Assembly: GCA_903904765.1 (NCBI GenBank)
Contig: CAIVEA010000603.1
Span: forward strand, 1-5,530
Direction: 5' to 3'
Source: an uncultured Chloroflexota bacterium
GTDB taxonomy: Bacteria; Chloroflexota; Anaerolineae; Aggregatilineales; Phototrophicaceae
DNA length: 5,530 nt
In this document: positions 1 to 5,447 of the stretch, one piece after another
How the letters are laid out: every line of letters begins with the position of its first letter
Numbering within the stretch: the stretch's first letter is position 1
Made by a program: the position numbers and the translations under genes
The notes under the pieces: model-generated
Seen by the model: only the letters and a program-made list of their open reading frames with translations
What the model was told of the DNA's origin: nothing
Databases searched by the model: none

Positions 1-828
1 GGCGTGGTGGCATTCACCATGACGTTTGTGATGGTGATGGGCGATTTTGACCTGAGCGTTGGCTCGATGGCGAGTCTGGCGGGAATTGTGGCGGCGCTGC
101 TGTTCCGCGACTCGCAACCGGTATGGTTGGGCGTGGTGGTGGCGCTGGTAGCCGGATTGATCGGTGGGCTGCTGAACGGCCTGCTGGTGAGCTACATCGG
201 CATCACGCCATTCGTCGCTACGCTCGGCACGCTGACGGTCTACAGCGGCATCGCATTCCTGCTGAGTGGCGGCGAAACCATCTTCGGCAGGGATATTCCG
301 GCAGATTTCAGCGGGTTCGCACGCGGCGGCATCCCGATAGGCATGGTGAACGAACGCCCGCTGCTGTTCCCCAACCTGACCATCATGGCACTGATCGTGT
401 TCGTGATTGTGTGGGTAGTGCTGGAACAAACGGCCTTCGGGCGGCGGCTGTATGCCATCGGCGGCAACGTGGAAGCAGCGCGGTTGGGTGGTGTGCGCGT
501 GCGCCTGCTGCGGCTGATCGCATTCATACTGACTGGAGTGGGCGCAGCACTGGGCGGGCTGATGTACGCCAGCCGTGTGGCTTCCGCCAACCCCACACAG
601 GGCGCGGGGCTGATGCTGGATGCGATTGCCGCCGTGTTTCTGGGCATGACGTTGAGCGAGGAAGGTGAACCACATGTGGCGGGGACGCTACTCGGCATCC
701 TGATTCTGGGGGTGTTGGATAACGGCCTGACGCAGATGAAGGTGGATAGTTATGTACGCGAGGTGCTGATCGGCGCGATCATCATTGGCGCGGTCACATC
801 GAGCAGCCTGAACCGACGGGGGCGATAA
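1..828 (+). CDS. Sugar ABC transporter permease, RbsC/XylH type (5' end outside window)
   Basis: This is the membrane-spanning subunit of a high-affinity sugar importer that would work with a periplasmic-type binding protein and a double ATPase, neither of which is in the window. The reading frame is open from base 1, so the N-terminus is missing; 275 residues remain of a family that usually has about 310-350. Numbered from the first codon, the fragment shows DLSVGS at 17-22, which matches the DLSVG signature of RbsC-type permeases, NGLLVSYIGITPFVATLGTL near 59-78, and the cytoplasmic loop YAIGGNVEAARLGG at 151-164, which is typical of the family. Hydrophobic helices fill most of the rest. 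The usual GGTSLSGG-like segment is replaced by GMTLSEEGEPHVAGT at 215-229, probably a subgroup feature. The substrate cannot be read from the permease, but the kinase downstream suggests a pentose, ketose or polyol. It ends four bases before the next gene, which suggests one operon. The GTG at base 4 is internal and not the true start. Confidence 0.94.
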   Translation, partial: GVVAFTMTFVMVMGDFDLSVGSMASLAGIVAALLFRDSQPVWLGVVVALVAGLIGGLLNGLLVSYIGITPFVATLGTLTVYSGIAFLLSGGETIFGRDIPADFSGFARGGIPIGMVNERPLLFPNLTIMALIVFVIVWVVLEQTAFGRRLYAIGGNVEAARLGGVRVRLLRLIAFILTGVGAALGGLMYASRVASANPTQGAGLMLDAIAAVFLGMTLSEEGEPHVAGTLLGILILGVLDNGLTQMKVDSYVREVLIGAIIIGAVTSSSLNRRGR

Positions 829-832
829 CCAC

Positions 833-1627
833 ATGAATGCATCGAATCCCTTACTACGCACGCTGAAAGAAGCCCGTGCTAACCGCCGTGTGGCGCTGTG
901 CGGCTATTTCCTCGCGGGCTATCCCGCACCCGAAACGTTCTACCGGATGGTGCGGGCGGCGGAACTGCTGGATGTGATCGAATACGGCATCCCAGCCGAG
1001 AATCCGGCTATGGATGGCAAAGTGATCGCCAGCGCCCACAACATGGTGATTCATGAACGCGGATTAGGTGCAGAGACGGCGCTGGCGCTCATCGGCGGCT
1101 TGCAAGACATCCGGCAACCGCGCTTCGCCATGACCTATTCGGTGGTGGGGCGCGAATTGGACGGCTTCCTGCGGCTGTGCCTGACTAACGGCCTGCACGG
1201 CATGCTTGCACCGGATATGGACGAGGAAGAAATGCGCTTCGTCGCCACGATCATGCGGGCGCTGAATCTGGCGGTGGTGCGCCTGCTGGACTCGCAAGCC
1301 GACGAAGACACCATTGAGCGCGGCGTGCGCTTGGGAGATGTGGTCTATCTGAAGGCCGCGCCGGGGGCAACCGGAACGGCTGCCGCGCTGGATGGGGATT
1401 TGTATTCACGGCTGGAGTCCATCATCCAGCAAATCCGGGCAATCAGGCCGGATATGCCGATTGGTGTGGGAATCGGCATTCAGCGACCGGAGCAAATCGA
1501 GGCCCTAGGACGGCTGGGCGTAGATATGGCGGTGATCGGCACACGACTGGTCGAAAAAGTGGCGCAGGGCGAAGACGCGATGGTGGCTTATTTGCGCGAG
1601 ATGCACGCCGCCGCCGCGTATGATTAG
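833..1627 (+). CDS. TrpA-fold protein in a sugar operon, possible phosphosugar aldolase
   Basis: This 264-residue TIM-barrel protein is a homologue of the tryptophan synthase alpha chain (about 268 residues), the lyase that splits indole-glycerol phosphate into indole and glyceraldehyde 3-phosphate. The segment IEYGIPAENPAMDG (49-62) aligns with LELGVPFSDPLADG of Salmonella TrpA, so catalytic Glu49 and Asp60 become Glu50 and Asp61 with the same spacing. Tyr102, Tyr172, ATG at 179-181 (loop 6 threonine), GVGIG at 211-215 and IGT at 235-237 (phosphate-binding turns) also align. Loop 6 is otherwise different: SRSGVTG is AAPGATG, so Arg179 is lost, and Phe22 aligns with Tyr25. No trpB is adjacent. 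The gene begins four bases after the permease stop and precedes a sugar kinase, so a role in sugar catabolism is more likely than tryptophan synthesis. Cleavage of a phosphorylated sugar is inference; isomerase or epimerase activity is possible. The ATG has only a weak upstream G-run (818-822), so translational coupling to the permease is likely. Confidence 0.88.
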   Translation: MNASNPLLRTLKEARANRRVALCGYFLAGYPAPETFYRMVRAAELLDVIEYGIPAENPAMDGKVIASAHNMVIHERGLGAETALALIGGLQDIRQPRFAMTYSVVGRELDGFLRLCLTNGLHGMLAPDMDEEEMRFVATIMRALNLAVVRLLDSQADEDTIERGVRLGDVVYLKAAPGATGTAAALDGDLYSRLESIIQQIRAIRPDMPIGVGIGIQRPEQIEALGRLGVDMAVIGTRLVEKVAQGEDAMVAYLREMHAAAAYD

Positions 1628-1673
1628 TAACCCTCATCCCCTGCCCTTCTCCCTCATGGCGAAGGGAGAAAAG
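1628..1673 (+). repeat. Dispersed intergenic repeat, copy 1 (hairpin-forming)
   Basis: It begins at the base after the TrpA-like stop codon. It shares TAACCCTCATCCCC (1628-1641) and a 22-base exact block (1644-1665) with a second copy at 5369-5415. It can fold in two exclusive ways: TTCTCCCT 1647-1654 with AGGGAGAA 1663-1670 (8 bp, 8-base loop), or CCCTTC 1644-1649 with GAAGGG 1661-1666. No T-run follows, so it is not a canonical intrinsic terminator. It may act as an mRNA end or stability element, or simply be a small non-coding repeat of the genome. Confidence 0.8.
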
Positions 1674-1715
1674 CAAGCGGACAGTGAATAGATGCGTCCA
1701 TTTCCGAATATACCC

Positions 1716-1734
1716 TATGGTTAGCGCAAGGCGG
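1716..1734 (+). promoter_or_regulatory. Ribosome binding region and weak -10-like box before the FGGY kinase
   Basis: AAGGCGG at 1728-1734 lies 5-8 bases before the kinase ATG and is the likely ribosome binding site. TATGGT at 1716-1721 resembles a -10 box, but the matching -35 position (about 1693-1698, TGCGTC) is poor, and a transcript from there would have almost no leader. The kinase is therefore more likely read through from the upstream genes, with this site used for translation. Confidence 0.35.
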
Positions 1735-1739
1735 AAACG

Positions 1740-3209
1740 ATGACATACTGGTTGACACTGGACATCGGCACAAGCGGAACGAAAGCCGCGCTACTCAATC
1801 AAAAAGGGCAGGTACTCCGCAGCGCCTACCGCGATTATCCCACGCATACGGCAGAAGGCGGTGTGGTGGAACAGGATGTGCGCGACTGGTGGCAGGCCGC
1901 CGCCGAAACCGCCCACGAACTGCATGCTGCCGAAGCTGAAGCCATCGTCATTACCGGACAGATGCAAGATGTGATTCTGCTGGATGCGGACGGTGAGCCA
2001 GTGCGTCCGGTCATCCTGTACAGCGACAGCCGCGCCCATACTGAAGCCGACACGCTGCAAGCGACCCTCGCGATGGAAACGCTGCGCCGCCTGACCGGAA
2101 ATGATCAAGGGGCAGGTAGCCTGATCGCCAAACTGCGTTGGCTACAAGCGCATGAGCCACAAACACTGGAACGGGCGGCGCACCTGCTGGTGGGCGCGGC
2201 AGATGCTGTTGCTTTCCGGCTGACCGGAAAAGCCGCCTCGGACACTACCACCGCCTCCACCAGCGGACTGATGGACATCACCACGCGGGCATGGTTGAGC
2301 GCAGACGATCTGACGCGCTGCGGAATCGCCAGCGCAGGACGACTGCTGGGCAGCCTGCGCCCCGGTGGGGCGGAAGTGGGCACGGTGACTGGTGCAGCCG
2401 CCGCCGAATGGGGTGTGCGCCCCGGCCTACCCGTGTATCTCGCGCCGGGGGATGCGGGCGCAGCTACGCTCGGCGCGGGCAGCGGTGTTCCCGGCTATCC
2501 GTATGCCTATATCGGGACGAGTGGCTGGGTGGCATACACTGCTAAACAGCACGGCGCACCGGAAAAAGGGGTGTTCACACTCGCACACCCGTACCCGCAG
2601 CACTTCATCTGCGTCGCGCCGCTGCTGACCGCCGCCGGAAACTTCGACTGGGCAAAAGACCTGTTCGGCGCGGATAGCCATGCAGCACTGATTGATGTGG
2701 CGCTGGCACAGCCGCCTTCGCGCCTGCTGTACCTGCCCTACCTGAACGGGGAACGCTCCCCCTTCAGCGACCCGTTTGCACGCGGGGCGTTCATCGGGCT
2801 GGAGATGCGCCACACGCAGGCCGATATGGTGCGGGCGGTTCTGGAAGGGGTGGCCTTCGCTTACCGTCATGCGTTGGACAGCCTGATGAGCGTTCCTATC
2901 GCCCATCTCATGCTGACAGGCGGCGGCACACGTTCGGCAGGCTGGTGTCAGATGATCGCGGACATCATGGGTGTGGACGCGAGAATCGCACCGGACGCGG
3001 CGCATGTGGGGCTGCGGGGGGCGGTGCTGGCCGCCCGTGTAGCGCGGGGTGAAAGCGCCACCTATGCGCTAGAGATTGTGACCCGCCCGCAAGATGTGCT
3101 GCACCCGAACCCGGACAAACATGCCCATTACGAGCGCCAGTACAGGTATTTCCGCGCCGCCTACCCCGCGTTGAAAGGGTTGTTCGCGGAGATGGCTACC
3201 GCCGAATAG
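1740..3209 (+). CDS. FGGY-family carbohydrate kinase, xylulokinase type
   Basis: This cytoplasmic kinase of 489 residues transfers the ATP gamma-phosphate to a sugar hydroxyl; xylulokinases are usually about 480-500 residues. The N-terminal domain starts with DIGTSGTKAALL (8-19), the phosphate-binding loop with Asp8 matching XylB Asp6. GQM (73-75) is the sugar-contact motif, and PVILYSDSRA (90-99) resembles PAILWNDGR. The second domain starts near APGDAG (235-240), where Asp238 is the expected catalytic base (XylB Asp233). GTSGWV (259-264), YLNGERSP (334-341) with DPFARGAFIGL (344-354), and the FGGY-type nucleotide motif TGGGTRSAGW (393-402) follow. All core residues are present, so it should be active. 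GQMQ replaces the usual GQMH of xylulokinases, so the substrate may not be D-xylulose. The start is set by Asp8 being so close to the ATG. It shares strand and probably function with the permease and the TrpA-like gene. Confidence 0.95.
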   Translation: MTYWLTLDIGTSGTKAALLNQKGQVLRSAYRDYPTHTAEGGVVEQDVRDWWQAAAETAHELHAAEAEAIVITGQMQDVILLDADGEPVRPVILYSDSRAHTEADTLQATLAMETLRRLTGNDQGAGSLIAKLRWLQAHEPQTLERAAHLLVGAADAVAFRLTGKAASDTTTASTSGLMDITTRAWLSADDLTRCGIASAGRLLGSLRPGGAEVGTVTGAAAAEWGVRPGLPVYLAPGDAGAATLGAGSGVPGYPYAYIGTSGWVAYTAKQHGAPEKGVFTLAHPYPQHFICVAPLLTAAGNFDWAKDLFGADSHAALIDVALAQPPSRLLYLPYLNGERSPFSDPFARGAFIGLEMRHTQADMVRAVLEGVAFAYRHALDSLMSVPIAHLMLTGGGTRSAGWCQMIADIMGVDARIAPDAAHVGLRGAVLAARVARGESATYALEIVTRPQDVLHPNPDKHAHYERQYRYFRAAYPALKGLFAEMATAE

Positions 3210-3246
3210 GACAACCTGCCCCCTGTGCGCGATGAGACGGGATGCG

Positions 3247-3267
3247 TATAATCGAGGTCAGGAGGAA
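3247..3267 (+). promoter_or_regulatory. TATAAT -10 box and strong Shine-Dalgarno for the small membrane protein
   Basis: A perfect TATAAT lies at 3247-3252, and AGGAGG lies at about 3260-3265, six bases before the ATG at 3271. The -35 position at 17-bp spacing (3224-3229, TGTGCG) is weak. Transcription would start near 3259-3260 and leave a very short leader carrying just the ribosome binding site. This suggests that the small gene is expressed independently of the sugar operon. Confidence 0.5.
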
Positions 3268-3270
3268 AGC

Positions 3271-3507
3271 ATGAGTTCATCACCTGACCCGTTGAATAAA
3301 AAGACGCTCACCCGAGCCAGCATGGCCGGAGTGGGTTTGGCGATTTTCGGCATCGTGCTGTTCGGCATTCTGTGGGTGGCACTGGCACAAACCGGCCTGC
3401 AACCGCTTGCCCGACTGATTGCGGCACTGTGCATCCCGCCGGCGGTGATCGCCGCCATCCTCGGCGTGTATGTGCTGACCCGCAAACCAAACCGCCCGAA
3501 CAACTAG
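3271..3507 (+). CDS. Small two-helix membrane protein, function unknown
   Basis: This predicted 78-residue protein has a polar, lysine-containing N-terminus (NKK at 9-11), a hydrophobic helix at about 19-39 and another at about 46-69, and a basic tail (RKPNR, 71-75). Positive charge at both ends suggests a hairpin with both termini in the cytoplasm. I chose the ATG at 3271 because AGGAGG precedes it at ideal spacing; an in-frame ATG at 3232 lies upstream of the TATAAT box and would put the promoter inside the gene. I recognise no family. Its stop codon overlaps the stop of the converging methyltransferase gene. Its own promoter and its different character suggest that it is not part of the sugar pathway. 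Confidence 0.72.
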   Translation: MSSSPDPLNKKTLTRASMAGVGLAIFGIVLFGILWVALAQTGLQPLARLIAALCIPPAVIAAILGVYVLTRKPNRPNN

Positions 3508-4193
3508 ACCGATTTTCGCAGGCGGTAGACCAGCACCACCGGCGCACCCGCCGCGCTGGACGAAACCCCATCCGGGGTGGTCGTCAGACGGGGTTCGAGG
3601 ACGCGCTCAACCGTCAAGCCGGCTTGCGTGAAGGATTCCAGCGCATCGCTGTACAGATGTACGTAATGCTCGACGGCATAGGTGCGGCCATCCGCACCCG
3701 TGAAAGTGCGCCGCGCCCCATTCAGGAACACGAAGGGGTGAAAATCGCTGACGAGTGCCCACCCGCCCGGTTTAAGCACCCGTCCGATTTCGCCGGCAGC
3801 GCGGCCTAAACGCGGAATGTGACCGACGGCAAGACCACACAGCACCCCGTCCAGACTGGCAGAGGCCAGCGGAATCGCCTCCAACGTCCCCAGAGTACGC
3901 AACGACAGCGCGTTCACCCGCAGCATGGCCTCGCTGTTATCCACACCCAGCGCCAGCCGCGCCCCGCGTTCCAGCGCGATTCGCGCATAGCGCCCAGAGC
4001 CGCAAGCCAAGTCCAGCAGCGTTGCACCGCGCACATCGGGCAGCAGCGAGAGCATGGCGGCTTCCTCGGTTTGCATCAGCACATTATGCGCGATGGGGGG
4101 ATAGGTCGCCGCCCACTGTTGATAGGCAGCAAGGCTGGTCAGCGTGGGTGGCTGGGCCGGACGGGACAACCAGCGGCGAATGCGTGCGAACAT
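3504..4193 (-). CDS. Class I SAM-dependent methyltransferase (Methyltransf_11 type)
   Basis: This protein of about 229 residues should transfer a methyl group from S-adenosylmethionine to an unidentified acceptor. It shows the Rossmann motif I LLDLACGSGRYA (59-70, counted from the chosen ATG) for SAM binding, an acidic end of strand 2 in LGVDNS (Asp85), a motif-like stretch IPLASASLDGVLCGLAVGHI (107-126) and the typical VLKPGG turn (139-144). The C-terminal part (DFHPF and after) presumably forms the substrate lid and is not diagnostic. The 5' end offers GTG at 4199, ATG at 4196 and ATG at 4193. GAAGG on the - strand (4205-4201) is five bases from the 4193 ATG, which I prefer, but the other two differ by only one or two residues. 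It is divergent from the lacI-type gene and convergent with the small membrane protein gene, so it is probably a one-gene unit. Confidence 0.92.
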   Translation of the reverse strand: MFARIRRWLSRPAQPPTLTSLAAYQQWAATYPPIAHNVLMQTEEAAMLSLLPDVRGATLLDLACGSGRYARIALERGARLALGVDNSEAMLRVNALSLRTLGTLEAIPLASASLDGVLCGLAVGHIPRLGRAAGEIGRVLKPGGWALVSDFHPFVFLNGARRTFTGADGRTYAVEHYVHLYSDALESFTQAGLTVERVLEPRLTTTPDGVSSSAAGAPVVLVYRLRKSV

Positions 4194-4233
4194 CATCACC
4201 TTCGATCAGCAGGAGGGAAATTCATGAGGGGTG

Positions 4234-4272
4234 ATTGTGACGAATATCCGGTATGAACACAATGCGGATTCG
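4234..4272. repeat. Two interleaved inverted repeats between the divergent genes
   Basis: ATTGTG at 4234-4239 is the reverse complement of CACAAT at 4258-4263. CGAATatCCG at 4241-4250 pairs with CGGATTCG at 4265-4272 apart from the two lower-case bases. The arms alternate rather than nest. The element lies between the methyltransferase start and the putative lacI-type promoter, so it could bind a regulator of either gene. The arms are short and chance is possible. Confidence 0.4.
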
Positions 4273-4297
4273 CGCAGGTGCAAAAATTCACTATAGT
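4269..4297 (+). promoter_or_regulatory. Putative promoter of the LacI-family gene
   Basis: TATAGT at 4292-4297 is a good -10 match, and TTCGCG at 4269-4274 sits 17 bp upstream as a poor -35. The -10 box lies inside the perfect 12-bp palindrome TCACTATAGTGA (4288-4299), so a dimeric protein on that dyad would block RNA polymerase. Transcription would begin near 4304, just before the operator-like palindrome. Confidence 0.4.
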
Positions 4298-4309
4298 GAT
4301 GATAGCAAT

Positions 4310-4323
4310 TGGAATCGGTTCCA
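4310..4323. promoter_or_regulatory. LacI-type operator candidate
   Basis: TGGAATCGGTTCCA is a 14-bp dyad with six of seven base pairs symmetric and a central CG. The central CG is typical of LacI/GalR-family operators, where the hinge helix inserts a leucine. It fits the cre-like pattern TGWAANCGNTNWCA at all but the two W positions. It lies 32 bases before the regulator's ATG and just after the putative -10 box, which suits autorepression by roadblock. Confidence 0.62.
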
Positions 4324-4355
4324 TATTGCCCCTATGGACACGGATACAGCAGACG

Positions 4356-5366
4356 ATGGACATCCCTACGATACGCGACGTGGCGAAAAAGGCCGGTGTA
4401 GGCATCGGTACGGTTTCGCGCGTCCTGAATAACAGCCCCAAAGTGACCGAAAGCACCCGCCAAACGGTGCTGGATGCGATTAACGAGCTAGGATTCCGCC
4501 CCAACAGCCTCGCCCGCCAGTTACCGCGCAAAACGCGCCTGCACAATATCGGCGTGATTACACAGCCGTTCATCGCCTATCAAGCATTCGCGGAACGCAT
4601 GCGGGGAATTCAACTGGCGCTGTACGAACTCGAATCGCAGTACGAACTCATTCTGTACAACGTGCGTTCGCTGGAACATTTCGATGTGCAATTGAACAGC
4701 ATCCTTCAGGGGACATCCGTCGAAGGGCTGATCGTGATTGACCTCGATCTGACCCCGGAACAAATCGCGCTGCTGCGTGCCGCCAATATGCCGTTTGTGG
4801 GCATCAACCATTTCCGCCAGCGGGATTGGCCGTGCATCGGCGCGGACAATCTGGAAGGCGGACGACTGGCGGCGCACTATCTCATCGAACGCGGACACCG
4901 CAACATCGCGTATGTGGGAGATGTGTTTGAGGATGCGTTCGGCTTTCAGACCAGCGCCGAACGGCTGAAAGGCTTCCGCGAGGGGCTAACTGTAGCTGGC
5001 CTTGCCCTGCCGCCGGAGTATATCAAGCTGGGAGCGCATGAGTATGCGGTGGCGAAGGCGCAAACGCTGGAACTCCTCGCCCTAACGGATCGGCCAACCG
5101 CCATCTTCGCCATGTGCGATCTGCAAGCCCTCGCCTGCTTGGATGCGGCACGGGAGGCAGGTCTGCCAGTGCCAGATACACTCTCGGTCATCGGCTTCGA
5201 TGATCTGGAGATGAGTCATCATGTGGGACTGACCACCGTGCGCCAGCATTTCGAGCGCAGCGGTCAAATGGCGCTGCGGCATCTACTGGCGCTGATGCAC
5301 AACAACCAACCACCGCCCACGCCGCAATTGCCTGCGCTGGAAGTGGTCGAACGCCATACTACTTGA
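4356..5366 (+). CDS. LacI/GalR-family transcriptional regulator
   Basis: This 336-residue repressor-type protein has the usual length of the family. Residues 5-26 (TIRDVAKKAGVGIGTVSRVLNN region) are the LacI helix-turn-helix, followed by the hinge RPNSLARQL near 48-56. The ligand domain, related to periplasmic sugar-binding proteins, carries IGADNLEGGRLAAHYL then ERGHRNIAYVGD in its middle, RPTAIFAMCDLQAL later, and VIGFDDLEMS before the C-terminus. The effector is probably a sugar or sugar phosphate. I chose the ATG at 4356 because the helix-turn-helix starts five residues later, as in most family members. A longer frame from GTG 4278 would translate across the promoter and operator. The ribosome binding site is weak. 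The likely targets are itself and perhaps the sugar module upstream, although two unrelated-looking genes separate them. Confidence 0.95.
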   Translation: MDIPTIRDVAKKAGVGIGTVSRVLNNSPKVTESTRQTVLDAINELGFRPNSLARQLPRKTRLHNIGVITQPFIAYQAFAERMRGIQLALYELESQYELILYNVRSLEHFDVQLNSILQGTSVEGLIVIDLDLTPEQIALLRAANMPFVGINHFRQRDWPCIGADNLEGGRLAAHYLIERGHRNIAYVGDVFEDAFGFQTSAERLKGFREGLTVAGLALPPEYIKLGAHEYAVAKAQTLELLALTDRPTAIFAMCDLQALACLDAAREAGLPVPDTLSVIGFDDLEMSHHVGLTTVRQHFERSGQMALRHLLALMHNNQPPPTPQLPALEVVERHTT

Positions 5367-5368
5367 GA

Positions 5369-5415
5369 TAACCCTCATCCCCCGTCCCCTTCTCCCTCAT
5401 GGCGAAGGAGAGTAA
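5369..5415 (+). repeat. Dispersed intergenic repeat, copy 2
   Basis: This is the second copy of the element at 1628-1673, in the same orientation and starting two bases after the lacI-type stop codon. It has TAACCCTCATCCCC at 5369-5382 and the shared 22-base block at 5387-5408. The right arm has lost one G compared with copy 1, so the hairpin is shorter: TCTCC 5391-5395 with GGAGA 5407-5411, or CCTTC 5388-5392 with GAAGG 5404-5408. No T-run follows directly. Confidence 0.8.
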
Positions 5416-5447
5416 GATCAATTAAAAATACTACGAGATAAGCGCGG

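Noticed and set aside
123..698. Open frames of 181 (+) and 152 (-) codons over the permease
   Set aside because: Both lie in other frames of a well-supported permease, and their translations are low-complexity Arg/Ala/Ser/Pro-rich with no motif.
833..1627. Ordinary tryptophan biosynthesis gene trpA
   Set aside because: It has no trpB or other trp gene beside it, a changed loop 6, and tight linkage to sugar transport and kinase genes. It cannot be excluded without the rest of the genome.
1647..1670. Intrinsic terminator after the TrpA-like gene
   Set aside because: A hairpin is possible, but the stem is only moderately GC-rich and is followed by AAGCAAGCGG instead of a T-run. The same repeat occurs elsewhere.
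2427..3005. 192-codon open frame on the - strand inside the kinase gene
   Set aside because: It lies opposite a complete FGGY kinase with all catalytic motifs. Its translation is rich in Arg, His, Cys and Gln with no recognisable domain, which is typical of a shadow frame in GC-rich DNA.
3232..3270. Upstream ATG for the small membrane protein
   Set aside because: The TATAAT box lies within it, and an ideal AGGAGG precedes the ATG at 3271.
3372..4256. Two 145-codon + strand frames opposite the methyltransferase
   Set aside because: The - strand frame carries clear SAM-binding motifs, while these have Arg/Gln/His-rich compositions expected from the reverse of a real gene.
4278..4355. 26-residue N-terminal extension of the LacI-family protein from a GTG start, resembling a hydrophobic leader
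   Set aside because: The helix-turn-helix begins right after the ATG at 4356, as in the family. The extension covers the -10 box and operator dyad, and a DNA-binding protein has no use for a membrane leader.
1628..5415. CRISPR array or insertion sequence bounded by the repeat pair
   Set aside because: There are only two imperfect copies 3.7 kb apart in direct orientation, with no regular spacers, transposase or target-site signature. The genes between them are ordinary.
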